From Nonomuraea zeae (GTDB taxonomy: Bacteria; Actinomycetota; Actinomycetes; Streptosporangiales; Streptosporangiaceae), in NCBI RefSeq assembly GCF_005889725.1, contig NZ_VCKX01000003.1, forward strand, positions 1 to 64,000: 64,000 bases of DNA, given 5' to 3'. Below are positions 25,638-33,675 of the stretch, piece after piece. Both the position numbers and the translations under genes were made by a program. How positions within the stretch are numbered: the first letter of the stretch is position 1; each line of letters starts with the position of its first letter. Below the pieces are notes generated by a model that saw only the letters and a program-made list of their open reading frames with translations, was not told the origin of the DNA and did no database searches.

Positions 25638-26263
25638 CGTGAGACCTCCTTGAGCGCCGCCGCCAGTGACTCCTCGTGCTGGGCGCGCAGGTGCGCCAGC
25701 GCCGGGTCGAGCCGGGCGTTGACCAGCTCGGCGTGCACGAACGTCACGTCCTCGACCCGGAAGTGCCCCTTGAAGAAGTCGCGGAGGAAGCGCTCCTCGT
25801 GGTCGTACGGCTCGCGGGGCGTGCCCGGCCCGTACGCGCCTCCGCGCGCTCCCGTCACCACGAACGAGCGCCCGGCCAGCGACATCCTGGGAAAGGTGAT
25901 CTGGTCGAGCCAGGCCTTCAGCGCGGACGGGATCGAGTAGTTGTACATCGGCGTGCCGATCAGGATCACCTCCGCCGCCACGACCTCGTCGAGCAGCGGC
26001 GCCAGGACGTCCCACGCCTCGCGCTGGGCGGGCGTGCGCACCGCCTCCCGGTAGCGGGAGATGTCGGTGATCTCGTGTTCCAGGACGTAGTCGCACAGCT
26101 CGGTCCAGGCCTCGCTGATGTGCGGCACCGGCTGCGCGGCCAGGTCGCGGTAGGCGTATCCGTGGCCGGGGTGGGCGGCGCGCCAGGTCTCGGCGTACCG
26201 GGCCGACAGCCGGCGCGAGAACGAGCCCGCGCGCCGCGCGCTGGCGTCAAGGTGCAGCAGCAT
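25634..26263 (-). CDS. azoR: FMN-dependent NADH-azoreductase
   Basis: 209 aa, ATG 26263 with AAGGAGAG. Flavodoxin-like fold: MLLHLDASARRAGSFSRRLSARYAE binds FMN phosphate, TPMYNYSIPSALKAWLDQI the isoalloxazine side, and VVTGARGGAYGPG follows, all typical of AzoR/AcpD. Such enzymes reduce quinones and azo compounds. In a two-gene unit with an SMR pump, it probably detoxifies a quinone- or dye-like inducer of the divergent TetR regulator. Confidence 0.9.
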   Translation of the reverse strand: MLLHLDASARRAGSFSRRLSARYAETWRAAHPGHGYAYRDLAAQPVPHISEAWTELCDYVLEHEITDISRYREAVRTPAQREAWDVLAPLLDEVVAAEVILIGTPMYNYSIPSALKAWLDQITFPRMSLAGRSFVVTGARGGAYGPGTPREPYDHEERFLRDFFKGHFRVEDVTFVHAELVNARLDPALAHLRAQHEESLAAALKEVSR

Positions 26264-26278
26264 GATCTCTCCTTAAGT

Positions 26279-26318
26279 GGACGTCGTGTCCGCTTCACTA
26301 TAACCGGACGGATCGTCC
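26279..26318. promoter_or_regulatory. Two GGAC-N5-GTCC operator boxes
   Basis: The dyads occupy 26279-26291 and 26306-26318 and share geometry; their centres are 27 bp apart. A TATAGT box for the leftward azoR-SMR unit lies at 26302-26297 between them, and TACAAT for the rightward TetR gene at 26322-26327 just beyond. Occupancy would cover both promoters. Confidence 0.65.
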
Positions 26319-26333
26319 ACATACAATGAGTGC

Positions 26334-26900
26334 ATGGAGAGAGCCGACGCCGCGCGCAACCGCGCCAGGATCCTTGAGGCCGCCGCCCTGCTGTTCGCCG
26401 AGAAACCCCCGCAGGAGGTGACGATGGAGGACATCGCGCGCAAGGCCGGCGTGGGCCGGGGGACGCTCTACCGCCGTTACCCCGACCGGGCGTCGATCGC
26501 GGTGGCGCTGCTCGACGAGCACGAGCGGGCGCTGCAGGAGCGGCTGATCCGCGGCGATCCGCCGCTCGGCCCGGGAGCGCCGCCCGCCGAGCGGCTGGCC
26601 GCCTTCTACGCGGCCATGGTGCGCCTGCTGGAGGACCACTCCCACCTGGTGCTCGGCACGGAGGTGGGGCGCTCGCGCTTCGAGACGGGCGCGTACGGGT
26701 TCTGGCGGGCGCATGTGCGCGCGCTCCTGGTCGCGGCCGGGACGCCGCACCCGGACGCCCTGGTGGACGTCCTGCTCGCCCCGCTGGCCCCCGAGGTGTA
26801 CGGCTTCCAGCGCGACACCCTCGGCCTGACCCCGGAGCAGATCACCGACGCCCTGAGCACCCTGACGGCCACCCTGCACCCGGGCCGCGCCGCCGGGTGA
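26334..26900 (+). CDS. TetR family regulator
   Basis: 188 aa. HTH: RARILEAAALLFAEKPPQEVTMEDIARKAGVGRGTLYRRYPDRASI. The C-terminal half fits the SACE_7040-type TetR ligand domain. ATG 26334 lies 6 nt after TACAAT without a ribosome site, a leaderless arrangement. Divergent from azoR and the SMR pump, it very likely represses them through the two GGAC-N5-GTCC boxes. Confidence 0.9.
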   Translation: MERADAARNRARILEAAALLFAEKPPQEVTMEDIARKAGVGRGTLYRRYPDRASIAVALLDEHERALQERLIRGDPPLGPGAPPAERLAAFYAAMVRLLEDHSHLVLGTEVGRSRFETGAYGFWRAHVRALLVAAGTPHPDALVDVLLAPLAPEVYGFQRDTLGLTPEQITDALSTLTATLHPGRAAG

Positions 26901-26906
26901 CCGCGC

Positions 26907-26978
26907 GCGCTTACGTGACGCCGGGCGCTGACGTGACGCCGCGCGCTTTCGTGAAGCCGCGCGCTTAGGTGGTGCCGG
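26907..26978. repeat. 18-bp tandem repeat, four degenerate copies
   Basis: Units begin at 26907, 26925, 26943 and 26961, with consensus GCGCTTACGTGACGCCGC. The array fills the space between the stops of two convergent genes. No hairpin strong enough for a terminator was identified. Confidence 0.75.
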
Positions 26979-26981
26979 GCC

Positions 26982-27722
26982 TCAGGCGGGGGTCTCGCTC
27001 AGGGCCTTGAGGATCGCGGACCGGATGAAGGCGCGAGCGAGCCGGCCCCTCCTGAACCGGCTCAGCACCGGGGCGGGCGTGTCGTACCGGCGGGCCCGCA
27101 CGCCGGCCACCACGACCTCCGGCGCGCCCAGCTCGGCCAGCACGTCGAGCGCCTCCCGCTTGCTGATCAGCCGCCCGTCCCTCAGCGTGACCGTGGCCCT
27201 GGCGACCGTGACCATGCCCAGATCCACCCAGATGTCGCGCAGCCACCGCCGCCGGCCCCGCGTCTTCTCCAGCCAGTAGTCCCGCAGGTCCGCCCGGACG
27301 AAGTCGCTCAGTTCCTGGTCGGACACCTCGGGCAGCAGCCCGGCGGGCGGCGGGCCCGACAGCACCCGCGCGCCCTGGTGCAGCTCGCGCCGCGTGACCG
27401 CGGTGACCGGACGGCGGAAGATCTGCTCGTGCGCCCACGTCACGTGCTCGGCGCCCAGATCCGCCAGCTCCTGCCTGGCCATGTACGAGCAGTGCAGCTT
27501 GGCCGCCAGGGGCGAGTCGATCCCCCGGTGCACGGCCTTGATCCGCCGCCACTGCTCCATCGTCACCGGCTCGTCCAGGACGGCGATCAGGTCGAGGTCG
27601 CTCCTGCCCGGCTGGTAGTCACCCGCCGCCAGCGAGCCGTGGGCCCACAGGGCGACCAGGGGCACGACCGGTTCGACACGTTCCAGAAAAAGACGTAGCA
27701 GGTGGTCAGTCGCTGCGTGCAT
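26982..27722 (-). CDS. Nucleotidyltransferase (aminoglycoside adenylyltransferase-like fold)
   Basis: 246 aa from ATG 27722; the 20-codon upstream extension lies inside the divergent SDR gene. Pol-beta-type nucleotidyltransferase motif ALWAHGSLAAGDYQPGRSDLDLIAVL gives the GS...SDxD metal-binding triad (residues about 28-53). The C-terminal half, HEQIFRRPVTAVTRRELHQGARVLSG and RDYWLEKTRGRRRWL, resembles AadA/ANT(9)-like proteins and related housekeeping nucleotidyltransferases. A resistance function cannot be claimed from sequence. Its start is back to back with the SDR gene. Confidence 0.8.
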   Translation of the reverse strand: MHAATDHLLRLFLERVEPVVPLVALWAHGSLAAGDYQPGRSDLDLIAVLDEPVTMEQWRRIKAVHRGIDSPLAAKLHCSYMARQELADLGAEHVTWAHEQIFRRPVTAVTRRELHQGARVLSGPPPAGLLPEVSDQELSDFVRADLRDYWLEKTRGRRRWLRDIWVDLGMVTVARATVTLRDGRLISKREALDVLAELGAPEVVVAGVRARRYDTPAPVLSRFRRGRLARAFIRSAILKALSETPA

Positions 27723-27732
27723 GATGGCCACT

Positions 27733-28548
27733 ATGATCGATACCCGGCTGAGTGGGAAAGTCGCGCTGGTCACGGGTGCCAATCAGGGCATAGGCGCGGC
27801 CACCGCCATCGCGCTCGCCGCGGAAGGCGTCTCCGTGTTCGTGACCTACAAGCGCCTGGCCCCGCTGCACGATCCGGCCCACCCTGCGGTCTACGACCAG
27901 GTCCGCGGCGGTGACGCCGGCGAGGTGGTCGGCCGCATCCGCGCGGCCGGCGGCACCGCTGAGTCCGCCGAGGCGGACCTGGCCGATCCCGAGACCCCGA
28001 AAGCCCTGTTCGACCAGGCCGAGAAGGCGCTCGGCCCGGTGGACATCCTGGTCAACAACGCCAGCGGCTGGCTGAGCGACACCTTCTCGCCCAGCGCGCG
28101 CGACGGCTTCGGCCGCGCGCTCAGGCCGGTGGACGCCGAGACGCACGACCGGCAGTTCGCGGTGGACGTGCGCGCGCCCGCCCTGCTGATCGCCGAGTTC
28201 GCCCGGCGGCACGTCGAGCGCGGCGCGTCCTGGGGCCGCATCATCGGCCTCACCTCCGGCGGCCCCGGCGGCTTCCCGACCGAGGTGTCCTACGGCGCGG
28301 CGAAGGCGGCCCAGGAGAACTACACGATGTCGGCCGCACACGAGCTGCGCGCCTACGGCGTCACGGCCAACATGGTCCACCCGCCCGTGACCGACACCGG
28401 CTGGATCAACGACGAGGTGGAGAAGTCGGTCGCCGACAGCTCCGTGTTCCTCGGCGTGGCCCAGCCGGAGGAGGTGGCCGAGGTGATCACGTTCCTGGCC
28501 TCGCACCAGGGCAGGCGCGTCACCGGGCAGATCGTCAGGATGTACTGA
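27733..28548 (+). CDS. SDR family oxidoreductase
   Basis: 271 aa from ATG 27733; ATG 27721 is an in-frame alternative. Classical short-chain dehydrogenase pattern: KVALVTGANQGIGAATAIALA (TGxxxGxG), DILVNNASGW (NNAG-like), catalytic Ser in LTSGGPGG and Tyr/Lys in VSYGAAKAAQENYTMSAAHEL, then VTANMVHPPVTDTGWI. Cofactor probably NADP(H). The 3' end overlaps the convergent PRPP synthetase gene by 14 nt. Substrate unknown. Confidence 0.87.
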   Translation: MIDTRLSGKVALVTGANQGIGAATAIALAAEGVSVFVTYKRLAPLHDPAHPAVYDQVRGGDAGEVVGRIRAAGGTAESAEADLADPETPKALFDQAEKALGPVDILVNNASGWLSDTFSPSARDGFGRALRPVDAETHDRQFAVDVRAPALLIAEFARRHVERGASWGRIIGLTSGGPGGFPTEVSYGAAKAAQENYTMSAAHELRAYGVTANMVHPPVTDTGWINDEVEKSVADSSVFLGVAQPEEVAEVITFLASHQGRRVTGQIVRMY

Positions 28549-29473
28549 ACAGGGCGCTCACCGACTCGCCGTCGTGGATGCGGCGCATGGCCTCCGCCAG
28601 GGCGGGTGCGATCGACAGCACGGTGAGCTTGTCACTGGGCTTGGGCGGCGGCACGGTGTTGGTGCAGACGATCTCCTCCACCTCGGGCAGCGAGCTGAGC
28701 CGCTCGATCGCCCCGCCCGAGAACAGCCCGTGCGTGCAGGCCACCCGCACCGTCCGCACGCGCTGCTCGCGCAGCCGGTCGAGCAGCTCGATGACCGTGC
28801 TGCCCTTGGCGATCTCGTCGTCCAGGACGATCACGTCCTTGCCGGTCACCTCGCCGATCACGGAGCTGATCACGACCCGGTCGTCGCTGAAGCGCTGCTT
28901 GGCGCCCATCGCGACGCCGGTGCCGAGCAGGCGGGCGAAGTGGGCGGCCTCCTTGGCGTTGCCGAGGTCGGGCGAGACGACGACCGTGTTCGACAGGTCG
29001 TACTGGCGGAAATAGGCGGCCAGCTCCCGCAGCGCGTGCAAGTGATCGACGGGCACGCTGAAGAAGCCGTGCACCTGCGGTGAGTGCAGCGTCATCGCCA
29101 GCACCCGGCTGGCGCCCGCGGCCACCATCAGGTCGGCGACCAGGCGCGCGCCGATGGAGATGCGCGGCGCGTCCTTCTTGTCGGAACGGGCGTAGGCATA
29201 ATGCGGCAGGACGACGGTGGTTCGCGCCGCGGACGCGCCGCGCGCCGCGTCGAGCATCAGCAACAGCTCGACCAGGTGCTCCTGCACGGGCGGCACCAGA
29301 GGCTGGATCAGGAACACGTCACGCTCGCGGCAGTTGGCCTGGAGCTGCACTTCGATGACGTCATTGGCGAAGCGGTTGAGCTGGACGGGGTGCAGGCGTG
29401 TGCCCAGATGGGAGCAGATCTCCTCAGCAAGCTCCGGATGGGCGCTGCCGCTGAATACCGTGATGTCTCGCAC
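28535..29473 (-). CDS. prs: Ribose-phosphate pyrophosphokinase, divergent paralogue
   Basis: 312 aa, GTG start. The flexible loop VVLPHYAYARSDKKDAPRISIGARLVADL and LHSPQVHGFFSVPVDHLHA are class I PRPP synthetase features. The PRPP-binding loop reads VIVLDDEIAKGSTVIELL where housekeeping enzymes have the DDMIDTGGT type, so Thr-Gly-Gly is replaced by Lys-Gly-Ser. This points to a second, specialised paralogue rather than the essential enzyme, which should lie elsewhere (with glmU in actinobacteria). Activity is likely but kinetics or allostery may differ. Confidence 0.85.
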   Translation of the reverse strand: MRDITVFSGSAHPELAEEICSHLGTRLHPVQLNRFANDVIEVQLQANCRERDVFLIQPLVPPVQEHLVELLLMLDAARGASAARTTVVLPHYAYARSDKKDAPRISIGARLVADLMVAAGASRVLAMTLHSPQVHGFFSVPVDHLHALRELAAYFRQYDLSNTVVVSPDLGNAKEAAHFARLLGTGVAMGAKQRFSDDRVVISSVIGEVTGKDVIVLDDEIAKGSTVIELLDRLREQRVRTVRVACTHGLFSGGAIERLSSLPEVEEIVCTNTVPPPKPSDKLTVLSIAPALAEAMRRIHDGESVSALFSTS

Positions 29474-29648
29474 GATTCCGTAAGCATAGCCACCCCCGCC
29501 CGGCCCGCACGAGAGCGACCCGGCGGCCCGGATCGGGGCGGGCCGTCCTGTGGCGGGCCCCGGAAAGCTGCTTGTGACTCTTGTCCCTATTGCCCGAGAT
29601 TCATGCTAATAGGGGCGTTTATTGAGCTATCTGGTTCGGATCTGGGGC

Positions 29649-31466
29649 ATGCGGTTAGGCATGGCAGACCTTCCATTTCACGACAAGGGCGACTTCGAAG
29701 ACGCGGACCGAGGGTTCCTCGCGAAGCTCAGCCCCGCAGTGATCAAAACGACGGACGGCAGGGTCATATGGGACAGCGACTCCTACGAATTCCTCCAGGA
29801 AGAATGTCCTGAGACCGCCCATCCGAGCCTCTGGCGGCAGGGCCAGCTGTGCGCCAGACAAGGTCTGTACGAGGTCACCGACGGCATCTACCAGGTACGC
29901 GGCCTGGACCTGTCGAACATGACCCTGGTCGAAGGCACCACGGGCGTCATCGTGATCGACCCGCTGATCTCCACCGAGTGCGCCGCCGCCGCGCTCAAGC
30001 TCTATCGCGCCCACCGCGGGGACCGCCCGGTCACCGGCGTCATCTACACCCACTCGCACTCCGACCACTTCGGCGGCGTACGCGGCGTCACCGACGGAGA
30101 CGTGCCGATCCTGGCCCCCGCCGGGTTCATGGAGCACGCGGTGTCCGAGAGCGTCTACGCGGGCCCCGCGATGACCCGCCGCGCCGTCTACCTCTACGGC
30201 CCCGCCCTGTCGCGCTCGCCCGAGGGCCAGATCGGCTGCGGGCTGGGCATGACGGTCTCGACGGGGAGCATGTCGCTCATCCCGCCCACGGTCGAGGTCG
30301 TCCGTACGGGCCACGAGGAGCTCGTCGACGGCGTCAGCATCGTCTTCCAGCCCACGCCGGGCACCGAGGCGCCCGCCGAGATGAACATCCTCTTTCCCGC
30401 CCACCGCGCCCTCTGCCTGGCCGAGAACGCCACCCACAACCAGCACAACCTGCTCAGCCTGCGCGGAGCCGAGGTCCGCGACGCCCGCGTCTGGGCGCGC
30501 TACCTGACCGAGGCCGTGGCCCTGTTCGCCGACCGCGCCGACGTCGCCTTCGCCTCGCACCACTGGCCCACCTGGGGCCGCGAGTCGATCGTGCGCTTCC
30601 TGGAGCAGCAGCGCGACATGTACGCCTACCTGCACGACCAGACGCTTCGGCTGATCAACAAGGGGCTGACGGCGGCCGAGATCGCCGAGGCCGTGCACAT
30701 GCCGCCCGAGCTGGAGCAGTCCTGGCACACGCACGGCTATCACGGCTCGGTCAGCCACAACGTCAAGGCCATCTACCAGCGTTACCTGGGCTGGTTCGAC
30801 GGCAACCCGGCGCACCTGTGGGAGCACCCGCCGAGGGAGAGCGCGATCCGCTACGTCGAGTGCCTGGGGGGCGGCTCGGCGGTGGTCGCGTTCGCCAGGC
30901 GCTACATCGACGAGAACGACCTGCGCTTCGCCGCCCAGCTACTCAACCACGCCGTCTTCGCCGACGAGGGCAACAAGGAGGCCAGGGACCTGCTCGCCGA
31001 GGTCTACACCCGGCTCGGCCACGGGGCCGAGAACGCGACCTGGCGCAACTTCTACCTCATGGGCGCGCTGGAGCTCGCCGACGGCATCGTGCCCGCGACC
31101 TTGGAGTCCGTCGCGCCCGACCTGTTCGCGGCACTGACCGTGGAGCAGATCTTCGACTCGATCGCCATCCGGGTGAACGGGCCGCGCGCCTGGCACGAGC
31201 GCCTGTCCATCGACTGGCACCTCACGGATCTGGGGCGGCGGCACCGCACGACGCTGTCCAACGGCGCGCTGATCCAGCAGGCGGACCCGCGGGACGAGCT
31301 CGCCGACCTCACCCTGCGGCTGACGAAGGCACAGCTCGTGGGGCTGCTGGCGGGCAAGGGGGTCGAAGGGGTCGAACGGGAGGGCGACACGACGGTGCTG
31401 CAGCGCCTGGTCGCCGTCCTCGACCGCCCGGTCCCGGTCCCCGACTTCGCCATCGTCACCGCCTGA
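29649..31466 (+). CDS. Alkyl sulfatase (SdsA1-like metallo-beta-lactamase fold)
   Basis: 605 aa from ATG 29649 (ATG 29661 also possible). The binuclear zinc motif is VIYTHSHSDHFGGVRG (about residues 136-151), with further ligands in CLAENATHNQHNLL and ASHHWPTWG. A dimerisation region and a C-terminal SCP2-like domain (from about residue 480, LTVEQIFDSIAIRVNGPRA) match the SDS-hydrolase family. It would cleave primary alkyl sulfates to alcohol and sulfate. No signal peptide, so probably cytoplasmic, unlike secreted SdsA1. Monocistronic. Confidence 0.9.
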   Translation: MRLGMADLPFHDKGDFEDADRGFLAKLSPAVIKTTDGRVIWDSDSYEFLQEECPETAHPSLWRQGQLCARQGLYEVTDGIYQVRGLDLSNMTLVEGTTGVIVIDPLISTECAAAALKLYRAHRGDRPVTGVIYTHSHSDHFGGVRGVTDGDVPILAPAGFMEHAVSESVYAGPAMTRRAVYLYGPALSRSPEGQIGCGLGMTVSTGSMSLIPPTVEVVRTGHEELVDGVSIVFQPTPGTEAPAEMNILFPAHRALCLAENATHNQHNLLSLRGAEVRDARVWARYLTEAVALFADRADVAFASHHWPTWGRESIVRFLEQQRDMYAYLHDQTLRLINKGLTAAEIAEAVHMPPELEQSWHTHGYHGSVSHNVKAIYQRYLGWFDGNPAHLWEHPPRESAIRYVECLGGGSAVVAFARRYIDENDLRFAAQLLNHAVFADEGNKEARDLLAEVYTRLGHGAENATWRNFYLMGALELADGIVPATLESVAPDLFAALTVEQIFDSIAIRVNGPRAWHERLSIDWHLTDLGRRHRTTLSNGALIQQADPRDELADLTLRLTKAQLVGLLAGKGVEGVEREGDTTVLQRLVAVLDRPVPVPDFAIVTA

Positions 31467-31510
31467 CCGGCCGCGCTGTCACGCCGGGGCGGAGGCGTAC
31501 GGCCCGGTCC

Positions 31511-31990
31511 TCAGTCTGGGCGGCGTTCCCGCATCTCGGCGTGCAGCGCCTTGCAGGCGAGGGCCAGCAACGTCACCACCACGGCCCCGACGCCGGGCCC
31601 GACCACCAGCGGCAGCGTCAGCTCGCCCGCGTGCCAGGCCGCCACCAGGATCGCCGCTGAGGTCAGCGCCCCCACCCCGAACATCGCCCCCCACAACGGC
31701 AGCACGTCCAGGTACGCGAACAGCAGCGGAAAGGCCAGCCACACGAACGGCGCCGCCCCCACGGCCAGCACCGCCCACCCCGCCGTCACCAGCCCGAGCC
31801 AGACCGGTCTCGCCTGGGGCCACCAGCGCCCGATCGGCGCGCCCGCCGCGTAGAGCAGGCCGAGCAGCGCGCCCCCGGCCGCCTGCATGGTGTTGCCATC
31901 GCGAAGAGCGGTGAGCACGGCGATCACGAGCAGCCCGCCGGCGGTGACGTGCACCGCCCAGCGCAGCAGTCGCAACGGAATGTTCATCAT
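31511..31990 (-). CDS. Small multi-pass membrane protein
   Basis: 159 aa from ATG 31990 (ATG 31987 is equally good). Five hydrophobic segments: LRWAVHVTAGGLLVIAVLTAL, AAGGALLGLLYAAG, VWLGLVTAGWAVLAVGAAPF, LLFAYLDVLPLWGAMFGVGALTS and LPLVVGPGVGAVVVTLLALA. The loops are short and there are no catalytic motifs; it resembles the sensor part of some histidine kinases but no kinase domain follows. Function unknown. A TTACTG/CAGTAA inverted repeat covers its start. Confidence 0.7.
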   Translation of the reverse strand: MMNIPLRLLRWAVHVTAGGLLVIAVLTALRDGNTMQAAGGALLGLLYAAGAPIGRWWPQARPVWLGLVTAGWAVLAVGAAPFVWLAFPLLFAYLDVLPLWGAMFGVGALTSAAILVAAWHAGELTLPLVVGPGVGAVVVTLLALACKALHAEMRERRPD

Positions 31991-32006
31991 TACTGACCAA
32001 CAGTAA
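31990..32006. promoter_or_regulatory. Inverted repeat at the start of the membrane-protein gene
   Basis: TTACTG-ACCAA-CAGTAA is a perfect 6-bp inverted repeat overlapping the ATG of the leftward gene. TTACTG/CAGTAA dyads are common TetR/MarR operators. No matching regulator gene lies alongside. Confidence 0.5.
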
Positions 32007-32084
32007 CCACAGATTTGCGGTGCCGTCCAAAACAACCGTTCCGGCCCGCCAAAGCCGGCCCATCCGGCCGCGCCGCTCGGGCGG

Positions 32085-33491
32085 TCAGGCGGCCCTGCGC
32101 CGGGTCACGGCCGTGATCGCGAAGTAGAGCAGGCCCGCCAGCACGAGCGCGATGACCACCCCGATGTTCGCCGCCCCGAACGTGCTCGCCTCCAGCTCGG
32201 CGCTCATCAGGAAGCCGACGACCTTGGCGATGTTCTGGTCGGCCGAGGTGATCAGCCCGATCCCCACGACCGAGGCCACGACCAGCGACACCACCCCGGC
32301 CAGGTTGAGCGCGGGCGCCCCGGGCCGCAGCAGCCGCTCGTCGTAGGAGGCGCCGCCGGCCCGCAGCCGCCACATGTCCACCAGGAAGATCGCCACCCAG
32401 GCGGCCATCACCACCCCGATGATCGCCAGGAACGACTGGAAGGTGCCCAGGAAGCTGGTGGAGACGAACAGCAGGTAGTAGCCGCCGAGCACCATGAGCA
32501 CCCCGTCGATCAGCACGGCGTAGTGCCGCCTGACGGGCACGCCGAGCGCCAGCATCGACAGCCCCGACGAGTAGATGTCCATGATCGCCCCGGCCAGGAA
32601 GCCGCCGATGGCGGTCAGCAGGTACGGCAGCAGGAACCAGGTCGGCAGTGCCCCCGCCAGCGCCGCCACCGGATCGGAGCCCGCGTCCGCGGCCAGCTTG
32701 GGGTCACCGCCCGCCAGCAGCACCCCGAACACGAGCAGCACCATGGGCGGCAGCGCGCCCCCGAGCGTCGTCCACAGGGCCACCGACCGCGGGCTGGAGC
32801 TCGACGGCAGGTAGCGGGAGTAGTCGGCGCCGCAGTTGACCCAGCCGAGGCCGAGCAGGGTCATGGCGAAGATGATCGCGCCCGTCCATTCGCCGGGGCC
32901 TGCCGTGCTCTCCAGTGACACGCCGAGCTTCGGCGCCATCAGCACCAGGTAGACGACGGTCAGGACGACGAACACGTACGTCAGGTAGCGCTGCACCGCC
33001 ATGATCATGGCGTGGCCGTACACGCCGACGGCGATCACCACGACGGCGGCGACGGCGAAGCAGAGCGCGGTGGCCGTCGTGGCCGGGATGCCGGGCGCGA
33101 GGCGCGCGAGGATCTCCTTGCCGCCCTGCGCGGAGAGCGTGACGAGCACGATCTCCCAGCCGACGTTCGAGATGTAGGAGAAGGCCGCGGGCAGCTTGTT
33201 GCCCTGGTAGCCGAACGGCGCCCGGCCCAGCGTCATCGTGGGCACGCCCGACCGCGTGCCGCCGATCGCGACCAGGCCGACCAGCAGGAACGACAGCGCG
33301 TACCCGATGGCGCCGGTGATGATCGCGGGCAGGACGCCCAGGTGGAGGCCGACGATGTAGACCCCGAACGCGATGCCGAACAGCGACAGGTTGGAGCTCG
33401 CCCAGGGCCAGAAGAGATCCCTCGGCCGGCCGTGGCGCTCGGCTTCGGGGACCGCGTTGATGCCGTTCTGCTCGACGGCCATCGTGTCCAT
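32085..33491 (-). CDS. NCS1 family cytosine/purine-type permease
   Basis: 468 aa, ATG 33491 or 33482. About twelve helices. The N-terminal LFWPWASSNLSLFGIAFGVYIV and later GLGWVNCGADYSRYLPSSSS are typical of NCS1 nucleobase:cation symporters (CodB, PurC relatives); the Asn-Cys-Gly and Asp-Tyr-Ser-Arg-Tyr residues line the substrate or sodium site. Likely substrate is cytosine, a purine or hydantoin. Divergent from an MFS gene; no nucleobase-degrading enzyme is adjacent to refine this. Confidence 0.88.
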   Translation of the reverse strand: MDTMAVEQNGINAVPEAERHGRPRDLFWPWASSNLSLFGIAFGVYIVGLHLGVLPAIITGAIGYALSFLLVGLVAIGGTRSGVPTMTLGRAPFGYQGNKLPAAFSYISNVGWEIVLVTLSAQGGKEILARLAPGIPATTATALCFAVAAVVVIAVGVYGHAMIMAVQRYLTYVFVVLTVVYLVLMAPKLGVSLESTAGPGEWTGAIIFAMTLLGLGWVNCGADYSRYLPSSSSPRSVALWTTLGGALPPMVLLVFGVLLAGGDPKLAADAGSDPVAALAGALPTWFLLPYLLTAIGGFLAGAIMDIYSSGLSMLALGVPVRRHYAVLIDGVLMVLGGYYLLFVSTSFLGTFQSFLAIIGVVMAAWVAIFLVDMWRLRAGGASYDERLLRPGAPALNLAGVVSLVVASVVGIGLITSADQNIAKVVGFLMSAELEASTFGAANIGVVIALVLAGLLYFAITAVTRRRAA

Positions 33492-33675
33492 GATCGGACG
33501 TTACCCGGCTTCTGCGAAGAAACGAACCCTATGTCGCGGGGACGCTTCGGTCAGTGCCGGGCGCGGGCCGGGCGCGGGCAAAGAAATCCTTCCTGGGCTC
33601 TATTTCGTGACCTGTGGGGAAACATGACTCTCATGCGGTAGCCGGTACCGTCTTCTGCCGCCGTGGGGTGCAGAA

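Noticed and set aside
26982..27722. Aminoglycoside resistance gene
   Set aside because: The nucleotidyltransferase motif is shared by many non-resistance enzymes; nothing in the context supports a resistance role.
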